A stretch of DNA of 64,000 nt from Chitinophagaceae bacterium. Its GTDB lineage: Bacteria > Bacteroidota > Bacteroidia > Chitinophagales > Chitinophagaceae. Under the pieces are notes generated by a model that was not told the origin of the DNA, did no database searches, and was given only the letters and a program-made list of their open reading frames with translations. This document shows, one piece after another, positions 25,580 through 35,583 of the stretch (position 1 is the stretch's first letter; each line of letters opens with the position of its first letter). Position numbers and translations under genes: made by a program. Location: contig CANGBH010000004.1 in NCBI GenBank assembly GCA_947451935.1, forward strand, positions 1-64,000, written 5' to 3'.

Positions 25580-25978
25580 TTAATCAGTTAAGGGCTCCAT
25601 ATCAGGAATAGTTATAAGAGCCGTATCTAAAGACAATTTAGCTTTTCCTTCTAATACATTACGCAGATTATTCCAATATGTTTCCCGAAATAACATCTGC
25701 TTTTCAAGTGAGTCAGTACGGATCTTCAATTTCGTCAACTCTCTTCGCTCAGCTTGTGTTCCGTATCCGGGTATATAATACTTCATAGGGGTGAACGCTA
25801 TTAGCGCCGTAGTCAATCCGACAAGCAACACAAATAAAAAACATGATATAATATACAAGCTGAGTCGTGTAATCTTGAATGTTACCAGCTCTTGGTAGGT
25901 ATGATCATTCATAACAACCAACCGATACCGGTTGGTGAGATTCTTAAAACGGCTCTGCTTGGGGGTAGGCAAACTCAT
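25580..25978 (-). CDS. Membrane-anchored coiled-coil protein like the N-terminus of Bacteroidota M23 peptidases
   Basis: The 132-residue product has a cytoplasmic start with the block NLTNRYRLVVMNDHTYQE, one transmembrane helix (about residues 38-60), then IPGYGTQAERRELTKLKIRTDSLEKQ, a short coiled coil. This matches the N-terminal part of M23-family peptidoglycan hydrolases of Bacteroidota, but the peptidase domain is absent. A longer reading from 26011 is possible, but a -7 box at 26009-26016 would place the transcription start downstream of that codon, so 25978 is chosen. It heads the bactofilin operon. Confidence 0.7.
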   Translation of the reverse strand: MSLPTPKQSRFKNLTNRYRLVVMNDHTYQELVTFKITRLSLYIISCFLFVLLVGLTTALIAFTPMKYYIPGYGTQAERRELTKLKIRTDSLEKQMLFRETYWNNLRNVLEGKAKLSLDTALITIPDMEPLTD

Positions 25979-26008
25979 ATTCGCACTAATTTGACGATAA
26001 ACTATACT

Positions 26009-26016
26009 CAAAGTTA
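26009..26016 (-). promoter_or_regulatory. Bacteroidota -7 box of the bactofilin operon
   Basis: Read on the minus strand this is TAACTTTG, an exact TAnnTTTG match. Transcription would begin near 26003, which favours the start codon at 25978 for the first gene. Confidence 0.5.
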
Positions 26017-29000
26017 ATGTTAATTCTAAAATTTGACCCTTTTAAAATATCCGGATTAAATGTAGTTTTACACCCAGTGAATACTAGAAAAAGCCCTTAT
26101 GCCTTTGCTTTGCTTTCTTGCATCATGACCATGTCATGCTTTTTTAGTTTCCAACAGGCAGAAGGTCAGGGAAACATCACATTTGATCTAAAAAAGCCAA
26201 AAACGTACGAGAATAGAAAACTTCCCTCCGAAAATACCCCTGAGGGTAAAATTAGCCCAATCAAAAAACTGAAACAAAACATCGTTACACACTATAATTT
26301 TTATTTTAACGCCAATAATAAAATCAACGGAGTTTTAGCATCAGCCCAAAAATCCTTTAAAGACACATTTAGTAATTTAATACCAGTTTATAATTATAGC
26401 CTAGAACAAACATCGCGTCAAAAAGAAGAACTAGACTCAGTAATCATAAAATGCAATAATGGCATCCTCCTTCATGACTTGAGAAATGACTGGGTAGATA
26501 ACCTATATTTTTTGATGGGACAATCCTATTTCTATCAGAAAAAATTCGATTCTGCATACGATGTTTTTCAATATATAAACTACACCTTTCAGCCACGAAG
26601 CAAAGATGAATTAGGATATGAAAAAACAATTGGAAGTAATAGAAATAACAACGGAAATGTTTACACTATATCATCAAAAGAGAAACAAGGCATTACAAAC
26701 CTATTTAACCATAATGAAGTAAGGAATGAAACACTTGTATGGATTGTCAGGACATTGATTGAAATGAAAAATACTGACGATGCTAAAGGACTCATAGAAA
26801 CACTATACCGGGACAATCAATTCCCAAAAAGATTAATCCCATATTTGGCAGAACAAAAAGGATATTGGTTTTACACACAATCGCAATACGATTCATCCGC
26901 TTACTACTTAGATCAATCATTACCAACTTGCCGAGACAATAGTGAAAAAGCAAGAAGGTGTTTTTTGATTGGCCAACTCTATGCGAAAAAAGGCAATAAA
27001 GAATTAGCCGAACGTTTTTTTGATAAGTCCATTTCACTCACGTTAGATCCAATAATGGATGTATTCGCTAGAATTCAACAAATTGGAATTTCTGCAGGAG
27101 GAAATGATGAAAACAAAAAAATCGAAACCAATATTCAAGCACTTTTGAAAATGGGTGAACGTGAAAAATACAATTCATACAAACCCATTATTTATGCATC
27201 AGCTGCGATCCTTGAACAAAAACGAAATAATCTAACGCCAGCAATTCAGCTCTATATAAAAAGCAACATTTTTAACCAGAGTGACCCAGATCTAAAGAAT
27301 AAAAATAACATAGAAATTGCAGAAATAGCTTTTGCTCAAAAAAATTATAGTCTTGCAAAAACATATTACGACAGCATTAAGCCTGAAAGCATAAATGCTT
27401 CAGACGACATTCGATTAAAAAAATCAATAGTTGGAGACCTCGTGAAATTTCTAAAGATTGCTACAACTGAAGATAGCCTCCAAAAAATTGCAGCACTGCC
27501 TGAGACTGAACGAAATACTTATTTACGAGAAGAACTTAAAAAAATAAAGAAAGGTGCTACAGATGAATTGGGGAAATCTTTTTCCCCATCTATGCAAAAA
27601 AATTCTTTACTAGACCCAACAACAGGAAGCCTGTTTTCAAATGACACAAAACAAGGTGAATGGTATTTCAACAACCCTTCTTTGAAAGCACAAGGTAGCA
27701 TGGCGTTTAAATCAAAATGGGGAGAAAGAACAAACGAAGACAATTGGCGAAGAAGCGCTGTTCAAAGCGGATCTATTAAGTCAAACCAAACTAAGAACAG
27801 TCAGCTCACCGATCAAAACACTGGCGATAGCGCATTTACAAATGCCCCCCTCACTATTGAAGCATTGATTGAAACTCTTCCTATAACACCAGAAAAACTT
27901 GCCCAGTCAAATTACAAGAAACATCAAGCGTATAATGAATTAGGCAAAATCTATAAGAACAAACTAGAAGATTGTAACGAGTCAATACATTGGAACGAAA
28001 AGTTAATAATCGAAAATCCCAAAACGGATAATTTGGAGCAAATCTTATTTGATCTATCGTATTGCTACAAACAAAATGGACAAAATTCAAAAGCAACCTA
28101 TTATCAAAATCAACTAAATAATAATTTCCCTTCAAGCACATTAAACGATTTATTAAAAGATCCAAATCGTGTTGCTCAAGTAGAAAAGGACAAAAACTCT
28201 AGAGCAACTAAAGAGTATGAGCAAATTTATAATCTGTTCATATCTGGAAAATTTAAACAAGCATTAGAAAGTAAAAAAAGAGCCGACTCTATATTCGGAG
28301 AGAATTTATGGAGTCCTCAACTTCTCTACATTGAAGCGATTTATTATATTAAGCAAAAGCAAGACAGCTTAGCCATTCTTACGCTAAATAGAATTCCAGC
28401 ACTCTATCCTAAATCGCCCCTTGCAAACAAAGCAGGCATTATTGCAGACGTGCTCAATCGCAGGGCGGATATCGAAGATGAGTTAACTAAAATGAATACA
28501 ATCCGTGCTAAAGAGGACAGCATTGAGTGGGTTGACGACAGGCCATTAACCCGACAAACAGTAGAGACCATAAAAATAGACAAAGCCCCTATAGCTATTA
28601 AAGAGGCTTCGCAAAAAGAAAGCATTAAACTCGATACCACGGCATTGAAAATAAGCCTTCCAGAAAAAAAACTAGGTGGTTATCAGTTTGACGTGAATGA
28701 AAAACAGATGGTATTACTCTTGCTAAAAAATGTTGACATTGTATACATAAATGAATCCAAACGGGCGTTAACCTTATACCACAGCCGAAATACAGATTAT
28801 CAGTCAATCCTAGTTAGTCAAGACAAAATAGAAGACTTAAATTTCATAGGCCTGTCAGAATTTACAAATGTCAATGCGGCCATTGATTATATCAATAATG
28901 TAAAGAAACTTGGCCCAAAAGAAATCTTTCCATGGCTTCCTGCTGATAAGTATAGTCTGCTAACGATTTCCCCTGCTAACTATAAAATTATGATGTCGGA

Positions 29001-29058
29001 GCATAGATTAGAGCCCTACCTTCAATTCATAAGACAACAATTACCTGGAAAATTTTAA
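26017..29058 (+). CDS. SprE/PorW-like TPR protein of the type IX secretion system
   Basis: This large exported TPR protein has the SprE/PorW family head: FDLKKPKTYENRKLPSE, then THYNFYFNANNKIN, YNYSLEQTS and ELDSVI followed by LLHDLRNDWVDNLY. SprE/PorW is a lipoprotein needed for type IX secretion and gliding in Bacteroidota. TPR-like helices fill the middle, and a C-terminal region around VLLLLKNVDIVYINESK is separate. Lipobox candidates are LLSC and TMSC near residues 35-41. A GTG at 26077 (MNTRKSPYAF) may be the true start, because it gives a normal signal peptide. PBP1A follows closely. Confidence 0.7.
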   Translation: MLILKFDPFKISGLNVVLHPVNTRKSPYAFALLSCIMTMSCFFSFQQAEGQGNITFDLKKPKTYENRKLPSENTPEGKISPIKKLKQNIVTHYNFYFNANNKINGVLASAQKSFKDTFSNLIPVYNYSLEQTSRQKEELDSVIIKCNNGILLHDLRNDWVDNLYFLMGQSYFYQKKFDSAYDVFQYINYTFQPRSKDELGYEKTIGSNRNNNGNVYTISSKEKQGITNLFNHNEVRNETLVWIVRTLIEMKNTDDAKGLIETLYRDNQFPKRLIPYLAEQKGYWFYTQSQYDSSAYYLDQSLPTCRDNSEKARRCFLIGQLYAKKGNKELAERFFDKSISLTLDPIMDVFARIQQIGISAGGNDENKKIETNIQALLKMGEREKYNSYKPIIYASAAILEQKRNNLTPAIQLYIKSNIFNQSDPDLKNKNNIEIAEIAFAQKNYSLAKTYYDSIKPESINASDDIRLKKSIVGDLVKFLKIATTEDSLQKIAALPETERNTYLREELKKIKKGATDELGKSFSPSMQKNSLLDPTTGSLFSNDTKQGEWYFNNPSLKAQGSMAFKSKWGERTNEDNWRRSAVQSGSIKSNQTKNSQLTDQNTGDSAFTNAPLTIEALIETLPITPEKLAQSNYKKHQAYNELGKIYKNKLEDCNESIHWNEKLIIENPKTDNLEQILFDLSYCYKQNGQNSKATYYQNQLNNNFPSSTLNDLLKDPNRVAQVEKDKNSRATKEYEQIYNLFISGKFKQALESKKRADSIFGENLWSPQLLYIEAIYYIKQKQDSLAILTLNRIPALYPKSPLANKAGIIADVLNRRADIEDELTKMNTIRAKEDSIEWVDDRPLTRQTVETIKIDKAPIAIKEASQKESIKLDTTALKISLPEKKLGGYQFDVNEKQMVLLLLKNVDIVYINESKRALTLYHSRNTDYQSILVSQDKIEDLNFIGLSEFTNVNAAIDYINNVKKLGPKEIFPWLPADKYSLLTISPANYKIMMSEHRLEPYLQFIRQQLPGKF

Positions 29059-29103
29059 GGTTTCCTTATCCGTAAAGACATTCGTTTTATTTAGCTTTAC
29101 TTT

Positions 29104-31509
29104 ATGAGAGAGTCGTCTGAAAGAAACAAAGAAATTTCAAAACCTGTTCGTGTTTTCTGGAAAGCATTCTTCTGCTTCTGGGGAGCCCTTGTTTTATTGA
29201 TTCTACTTATTTATGTGGGCCTTTTTGGAAAACTCCCTTCAATACAAGAATTACAAAACCCTTCCATGATGTCTTCGTCTGAAATTTATGCAGATGATGG
29301 TACACTGATGGGGAAATTTTATCAAAAAGACAGAATTAATGTAAAATACCAAGATATAAATCAAAATGTCATACAAGCCCTGATTGCTACTGAAGACGAG
29401 CGTTTTTATCAGCACTCAGGAATTGATATTAAGAGCCTTCTAAGGGCCATATTTTTTCTTGGAAGCGAAGGAGGTGCAAGTACCATCACTCAACAAACTG
29501 CAAAAGCATTACTAGGTCAAGAGAGCAGAAAGAGTGTGATGCGCATGATTGAAAAACTGAAAGAGTGGATTGTTGCAATTAGACTTGAACGGAACTTCAC
29601 CAAAGAAGAGATTATTACGCTATACCTTAATATGGTAAACTATGGAGACGAAACCTATGGCATTCGAAATGCTGCCAAAACGTACTTTCAAAAAGAACCT
29701 AGTCAACTCTCAGTAGAAGAATCAGCCGTCCTAGTAGGATTATTAAAAGGCAGCACACGCTATAATCCACGAAGAAACCCCAAAGCGGCCATGGCAAGAC
29801 GCAACACGGTACTAGAACAAATGGTTAGAAATAATTTTCTAGATGAAGCAAAGGCAAAGTCGCTCAAAATACAGCCCATTGAATTAAAATACTTGAAGCT
29901 TGACGAAAATTCTGGGATGGCGCCATATCTCAGGGAGGTAATGAGAGAAGATATTAAAAATTGGTGTAAGGAAAACATAAACCCAAACACGGGTGAACCC
30001 TACAATATTTATAAAGATGGTTTGAAAATTTATACGACTATCAACCCAAGGATGCAAGAGTACGCAGAGATAGCGGTTTACAGACATATGCAAAACCTAC
30101 AAAAGGTTTTCAACTCTCAACAGAACATTAAAGATGGCTCTGTTTGGAAAAGTAAAGAGGGAAAAATTGTACTAGAAAACAGCATCAGGCAAACCGATCG
30201 ATGGAAAAACATGAAAGAAGATGGAGTGGATGAACAGGAAATAAGGAAATCATTTACGGAGCCTGTCAACATGAAAATTTTCGCTTGGAACGAAAAACGA
30301 GAAAAAGACACCATCATGAGTCCACTCGATTCAATTCGTTACCATAAGCAAATCATGCAGATTGGACTGCTGTCAGTCGATCCGATGACAGGTGAAATTA
30401 AAGCATGGGTTGGAGGTAGCAATTTCAAACGATTTAAATTCGACCATACAAATTTCAAAACCAAACGACAAGTTGGATCAACTTTTAAACCTATTCTATA
30501 TACTCTAGGAGTCAAAAACGGATTTAAACCAGAAACCATTCTCCCCAATGGTCCAATAAACATGGGCGGAAAGATGATTACAGGAAACGGTGGCCCTATG
30601 GCCATTTGTTTGGCCTTCTCACAAAATCCAGGTGCGGTTTATTTAATAAATAACTTGGGAGTTGATAAAACCATATCCTTTGCCAAAGAATGTGGAATCA
30701 GAACGCCAATCCCCCCTTATCCATCAATTGCCTTGGGATCAGCTGATCTTTCTCTATTTGAAATGGTTCAAGCATATACCATGTTCCCTGGTAGAGGTTT
30801 TAATGTAAAACCTTATTTCATAAGTCGCATTGAAGATAGAAATGGAAATGTGCTCGTTAACTTTAGAACAGAAACCAAAGAGGTGATTAGCGAAACGGAA
30901 GCATATATTATGACCACGATGCTACAAGGCGTTGTTAATTTTGGCACAGGCCGAGCTATGCGTGGGGCTTATGGTATATCGAGTGAGGTAGCTGGAAAAA
31001 CTGGTACTACAAATGATAATGCAGATGGATGGTTTATAGGATTCAGTCCACAACTACTTTCAGGTGTATGGGTTGGATGCGACGACCCCTTCTTAAAAAT
31101 GCTTTATACTTCAGGTGGGTCACAAATGGCAATGCCAGCATGGGCCTATTACTACCAACAAGTCTTCAAAGACAAAAGTCTTAACATTGATCCTTTAGCA
31201 AGATTCATTGCTCCTGCCAGTATGCAAAATGACATCCTATTCGACTACAATCAAATAAACAAAACTGATGAATCTTTTCCATCAGAAGGAATACCTATTG
31301 ATGGAAAAGCAATTGAAATACCCATCAGTGATGGATCAGAAAAAATAGTAACAGAATCTCAAAAATTTGAAGACCCGAACCAAGATGTAGATTTAGAAAA
31401 AAACAATCCCAATTCGAATAAAGAACCAGAAGTGCAGCTGAATAGCGACACTACTAAAAAAAGACGAAGCGGATTCATTAAAAGAATGTTCAAACGTAAG
31501 GATCAATAG
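29104..31509 (+). CDS. Class A penicillin-binding protein (PBP1A type)
   Basis: This is a bifunctional peptidoglycan synthase anchored by one N-terminal transmembrane helix (about residues 20-42). The glycosyltransferase (GT51) domain has ATEDERFYQHSGID with the catalytic glutamate, and GGASTITQQTAK. The transpeptidase domain has the nucleophile motif STFK (about residue 459), FSQN and KTGTTND (about residue 632). The tail after about residue 730 is charged and probably flexible. The 801-residue length is normal. It lies 45 bases downstream of the SprE/PorW-like gene. Confidence 0.95.
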   Translation: MRESSERNKEISKPVRVFWKAFFCFWGALVLLILLIYVGLFGKLPSIQELQNPSMMSSSEIYADDGTLMGKFYQKDRINVKYQDINQNVIQALIATEDERFYQHSGIDIKSLLRAIFFLGSEGGASTITQQTAKALLGQESRKSVMRMIEKLKEWIVAIRLERNFTKEEIITLYLNMVNYGDETYGIRNAAKTYFQKEPSQLSVEESAVLVGLLKGSTRYNPRRNPKAAMARRNTVLEQMVRNNFLDEAKAKSLKIQPIELKYLKLDENSGMAPYLREVMREDIKNWCKENINPNTGEPYNIYKDGLKIYTTINPRMQEYAEIAVYRHMQNLQKVFNSQQNIKDGSVWKSKEGKIVLENSIRQTDRWKNMKEDGVDEQEIRKSFTEPVNMKIFAWNEKREKDTIMSPLDSIRYHKQIMQIGLLSVDPMTGEIKAWVGGSNFKRFKFDHTNFKTKRQVGSTFKPILYTLGVKNGFKPETILPNGPINMGGKMITGNGGPMAICLAFSQNPGAVYLINNLGVDKTISFAKECGIRTPIPPYPSIALGSADLSLFEMVQAYTMFPGRGFNVKPYFISRIEDRNGNVLVNFRTETKEVISETEAYIMTTMLQGVVNFGTGRAMRGAYGISSEVAGKTGTTNDNADGWFIGFSPQLLSGVWVGCDDPFLKMLYTSGGSQMAMPAWAYYYQQVFKDKSLNIDPLARFIAPASMQNDILFDYNQINKTDESFPSEGIPIDGKAIEIPISDGSEKIVTESQKFEDPNQDVDLEKNNPNSNKEPEVQLNSDTTKKRRSGFIKRMFKRKDQ

Positions 31510-31617
31510 AAACCGCTTAATCTAATAACAAATTCTCAATTTGTTCTTTTAGCAGAGTCATTGCATGTTGAAATTGTTTAATTATCTTCAAAATCAATTA
31601 CAACAAAACACAATAAA

Positions 31618-32424
31618 ATGCTGAAGGAGAAAATAAAAGCCGGTCAACTGATTTACGGAACTGGTTATACTGCACTGACGCACGCATGGGCATCAAGCCT
31701 GAAAAAAGCAGATCTCGATTTTGCATTTATCGATACTGAGCATATTTCAATGAATCGGGCAGAAATGGCCAGAACATGTGAGCTATTAAAAGCAATAGGA
31801 ATTGCCCCTATCGTAAGAATTTCATACGCAGACCCAAACCTAGCCTCCATGGCAGTTGATGCCGGAGCTATTGGTATTGTTGCACCCTACATAGAATCAG
31901 CTGATCAAGCAAAGCAATTAGTAGGTGCAGTAAAATTTAAACCACTCAAAGGCTATACGCTGAATCAACTCATAAACGGAATCGAGAAACCAACTGAAAA
32001 ACTTGCCTCGTATTTAAATAATTTAAGCAAAGATCTTCTCTGTATTGCCAATATTGAAAGTGTAAAAGCAATGGAAAACCTAGACTCAATTCTGTCTGTA
32101 GAAGGCCTAGATGCAGTATTCATAGGCCCCCATGATCTTTCTGTCAGCCTTGGCGTGCCGGAAGAATACGACAACCCGCTATTCGAAGATGCTGTAAAAA
32201 AAATCATACAAAAAACAAGAAAAAAAGGACTAGCCATAGGAATTCACTTTTCACAATCACCAGAAAGACAAATCAAATGGGTCAATGAAGGGGCTAATAT
32301 AATTCTACATAGTTTCGATATTGCTCTATTTACTCAGAAATTAATTCAGGACATACAATCAATTAGAAAAGGAACGGGCGATACCGCATCCAGAATAATA
32401 AATAATGAAAACATAATTATATAA
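31618..32424 (+). CDS. HpcH/HpaI-family aldolase
   Basis: This 268-residue class II metal-dependent aldolase belongs to the family that cleaves 2-keto-3-deoxy sugar acids or 4-hydroxy-2-oxoheptanedioate to pyruvate plus an aldehyde. Seen are FIDTEHISMNRAEM, GAIGIVAPYIESADQA, IANIESVKAM with the metal-binding glutamate, and FIGPHDLSVSLGVP. The substrate cannot be told. It lies just ahead of a secreted putative glycosidase, which fits use of sugar acids. Confidence 0.85.
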   Translation: MLKEKIKAGQLIYGTGYTALTHAWASSLKKADLDFAFIDTEHISMNRAEMARTCELLKAIGIAPIVRISYADPNLASMAVDAGAIGIVAPYIESADQAKQLVGAVKFKPLKGYTLNQLINGIEKPTEKLASYLNNLSKDLLCIANIESVKAMENLDSILSVEGLDAVFIGPHDLSVSLGVPEEYDNPLFEDAVKKIIQKTRKKGLAIGIHFSQSPERQIKWVNEGANIILHSFDIALFTQKLIQDIQSIRKGTGDTASRIINNENIII

Positions 32425-32477
32425 TCGAGAATCTTATTCCACCTTTTTTACATTACTATAAAACCACAATAACTTAT

Positions 32478-34844
32478 ATGGTTACTAAATATTCTAAACA
32501 GCTTAGTCTTATTATCGTATTTTTTTTCTTCATTACATCATCGATATCTGCACAAGAAATAATTTTAAAGAATGTCACGATAGTCCAAGATAAAAAGAAT
32601 ATTACTCCACAAGAATTGGCCGCTGCATCTCTTTTGTTGGATGAAATATCGAATCGAATTGGAATTAAATTTAAAAACGCAGACCAACTACCTAAGTCTG
32701 GCGATATTATCTTGCTTAGAAAAAAGAGCACAACGAATACAATTGGAATCACACTTCCTCTTGCCCCATTTATAGAAAATAAGCCAGAGTCTTACAGAAT
32801 AATAAATCTTAAAGCATCTAGTCGTAATATTATCTTGATTGAAGGTGCTGATGAGCGCGGACTGCTTTTCGGCATAGGAAAATTCCTAAGGATAATAAAA
32901 TACAAAGCAGGGGCATTTGGCCTATCTGAATCTATTTCAATTTCATCAACCCCAGACAAATCAATACGTGGACACCAATTAGGATATAGAAATACGGCTA
33001 ATTCATATGATGGGTGGACAAAAAAACAATTTGAACAATACATCAAAGACCTCATTGTCTTTGGAACAAATAGCATTGAATCTATTCCCATTTTTGACGA
33101 AAAACAAAGTCCACACTTCAAGGTTGATCCGATGGAAATGAATGCATACATAAGTTCACTCTGTAAAAAATACGGATTGGATTATTGGATGTGGATTCCC
33201 GCACAATTCGACCTCGCTGACCAAGCTTTGAGAAAGACCTATCTTGAACAATTTGAAAAAATATGCCAACAATCAGAAACCATTACTGGTGTATTTTTCC
33301 CAGGAGGTGATCCGGGTGATAACCCACCAGAAAAGGTATTACCTCTACTTAAAGACTTGTACACCATCTTAATCAAATATCATCCACAAGGTAACACTTG
33401 GCTTTCTTTGCAAGGATTTACACCTGCACAATGTCAGGTAACCTATAAATACATACAAGAAAATAAACCGATTTGGCTTGGAGGATTAATCACTGGACCA
33501 AGTAGTCCAACCGCTGCAGAAACTAGACCAGTCCTTCCAAAACAATACAAACTCCGCCATTACCCAGACCTCACCCATAATGTGCGCTGTGAATTTGAAA
33601 TCCCTTGGTGGGATCCTGCATTCAACTTAACTCTAGGTAGAGAGGCGGTTAACCCAAGACCATTCCATTACGGAGCTATATATAATTCAATCGAATCATA
33701 TATAGATGGATTTCTCTCTTATTCAGATGGTGTTCATGACGATGTAAATAAAATTATTTGGACAGTAAAAAGTTGGGATAAGAATACAGGAGAAAGAGAA
33801 ATACTCAAAGAGTATAGTAACTATTTTTTCGGAAGTGCTTTAGCAGAAAATGCTGCCGATGGAATTATAGCGCTTGAAAATAATTGGCAAGGACCTATTC
33901 TAGCGAATGGCGGAATTTATAGCACATTGGAAACATGGAAAATACTTGAAGCCAAAAATCCATTGTTGCAAAAAAATTGGCGCTGGCAAATGAATCTACT
34001 CAGAGCCTATTACGACGAATACACCCGCAAACGATTCATCTATGAAACGACTTTGGAAAAGGAAACAGTTGCCGTGTTAAGTAATTCAGAGAAGATAGGC
34101 AGTGGCAAGGCAATAGATTCAGCACTTTCAATCTTATCAAAAGCAACACAAAAGCCTATTTTACCCCAAGTACACAAACGTATAATTGATCTTTGTGAAG
34201 CATTATACCAGTCAATTAATCTACAAACCAGTGTGCCAAAATATAAGGCATCAGGATCTGAAAGAGGCGCTGTATTGGACTTCTTAGATAGACCATTGAA
34301 TAACATATGGTGGTATGAAGATGAATTTAAAAAACTCGAAGGGAAATCAGAAGTTGAAAAAACAACGAGACTTAAATTAATGGCAAACTGGGAAAACCCA
34401 TCACCAGGAAGCTTTTATGATGAGGTGGGAAATATAGGCAAGTCAATCCATGAAATGAAAGGTGAAGACTGGAGAATGGATCCAACACTTAAGAAAAATT
34501 TGAATCCTGGATACGATTTTGCAAACAACGGATTTAGCAGAAGACGCTTATCATGGTTAACCAATATGCGTTGGCCATCTAAAATGGAGTATACTCAAAT
34601 TGATACTAATGCAGAATATATAATCCGAATTAATGGTCAAGGAGACTCTTTCATTAACGTTAACGGACAAAAAGTTTCACCCTCTGTTTATAGCAAAAAA
34701 ATCGGAGAATTCAAGGAATTCCCCATTCCAAAAGAGCTATATAAAAACGGATCGATAACTATTACCTGGGATAATATCAATGAAGATAACATGAATTGGA
34801 GAGAACAGTCGAATGTTAATGAAGTTTGGCTGATCAAACAATAG
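32478..34844 (+). CDS. Large secreted protein, putative glycoside hydrolase
   Basis: This 788-residue protein has a clear signal peptide ending at SSISAQ. Residues about 20-150 resemble the alpha/beta pre-domain found in GH20 and GH67 enzymes. A TIM-barrel-like part follows, with RGHQLGYRNTANSYDGW, FGTNSIESIPIF and YWMWIPAQ. An aromatic-rich central part and a C-terminal beta-sandwich (INGQGDSFINVNGQKV) complete it. A carbohydrate-active role, possibly on uronic-acid-containing glycans, is inferred from fold and neighbours. The exact family and catalytic residues are not recognised. Confidence 0.55.
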   Translation: MVTKYSKQLSLIIVFFFFITSSISAQEIILKNVTIVQDKKNITPQELAAASLLLDEISNRIGIKFKNADQLPKSGDIILLRKKSTTNTIGITLPLAPFIENKPESYRIINLKASSRNIILIEGADERGLLFGIGKFLRIIKYKAGAFGLSESISISSTPDKSIRGHQLGYRNTANSYDGWTKKQFEQYIKDLIVFGTNSIESIPIFDEKQSPHFKVDPMEMNAYISSLCKKYGLDYWMWIPAQFDLADQALRKTYLEQFEKICQQSETITGVFFPGGDPGDNPPEKVLPLLKDLYTILIKYHPQGNTWLSLQGFTPAQCQVTYKYIQENKPIWLGGLITGPSSPTAAETRPVLPKQYKLRHYPDLTHNVRCEFEIPWWDPAFNLTLGREAVNPRPFHYGAIYNSIESYIDGFLSYSDGVHDDVNKIIWTVKSWDKNTGEREILKEYSNYFFGSALAENAADGIIALENNWQGPILANGGIYSTLETWKILEAKNPLLQKNWRWQMNLLRAYYDEYTRKRFIYETTLEKETVAVLSNSEKIGSGKAIDSALSILSKATQKPILPQVHKRIIDLCEALYQSINLQTSVPKYKASGSERGAVLDFLDRPLNNIWWYEDEFKKLEGKSEVEKTTRLKLMANWENPSPGSFYDEVGNIGKSIHEMKGEDWRMDPTLKKNLNPGYDFANNGFSRRRLSWLTNMRWPSKMEYTQIDTNAEYIIRINGQGDSFINVNGQKVSPSVYSKKIGEFKEFPIPKELYKNGSITITWDNINEDNMNWREQSNVNEVWLIKQ

Positions 34845-34875
34845 AGATAATGAGTGATTGGCTAATTAAACTATA

Positions 34876-35283
34876 CTAACGCAGGCGCTCCACCTTAACC
34901 TTGGTAACACCTCGCTTAGATAACCCAATCTTTCTAGCAGCAGACTTAGAAAGGTCAACTAATCTTGCATTACGATGATGCAACCGATCATTGACCTTTA
35001 CAATTACAGAACGTTGATTTGATAAATTAGTCACCCGAACTCTTGTACCCATTGGATATGTATTGTGAGCACAGGTCATTTTTTTCTGACTAAATCTTTC
35101 CCCGCTAGCTGTTTTCCTCCCCTCAAATTTGTCAGCATAAAAACTAGCAAACCCAACCGCAACATTAACACGCTTTGCGTGCCGATAGTTAACCCTCCCT
35201 TGTGAATATGACGCTACTTGTGTCAACAACATCAATGTTGTTACGAATAGGAATAAGCATATGCGTGAATAATTCAATCTCAT
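34876..35283 (-). CDS. RlpA-like double-psi beta-barrel protein
   Basis: This 135-residue exported protein has a signal peptide ending near QVASYSQ. The RlpA core is present: VGFASFYADKFEGRKTASGE, then TCAHNTYPMGTRVRVTNL, VIVKVNDRLHHRN and LVDLSKSAARKIGL. RlpA proteins act on peptidoglycan at septa, and some are lytic transglycosylases. The usual VNDRGP reads VNDRLHH, a variant. There is no SPOR domain. It is transcribed against its neighbours and splits the two catabolic gene groups. Confidence 0.85.
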   Translation of the reverse strand: MRLNYSRICLFLFVTTLMLLTQVASYSQGRVNYRHAKRVNVAVGFASFYADKFEGRKTASGERFSQKKMTCAHNTYPMGTRVRVTNLSNQRSVIVKVNDRLHHRNARLVDLSKSAARKIGLSKRGVTKVKVERLR

Positions 35284-35583
35284 TTAATATTATCTAGATA
35301 GCGTACGAAGTTATCAAAGTTGTATGACAGCAAATAGTTAAAGTATAGAATATTGATTTTCAGTATATTATATGGGAAAACGAACAACATAACAGAAGCA
35401 CAATCTCGGAAAATTTTCAGCAAAAACTCCATCTACTATACATGAAAAGCTAAAACAACCAATATGGATATTTAAAATCATTAAGCAGCTAAATCTATCC
35501 TCCAAATAAAGCATGGTATACTTGAATTTCAAAGGCAATCTCATTATCTTAGACATCATTACATCGGTGAACTGACAGTTATT
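35284..35583. other. Intergenic region between divergent rlpA-like and vanX-like genes
   Basis: These 300 AT-rich bases presumably carry both promoters. No convincing -7 box, RNA gene or repeat was recognised. Confidence 0.4.
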
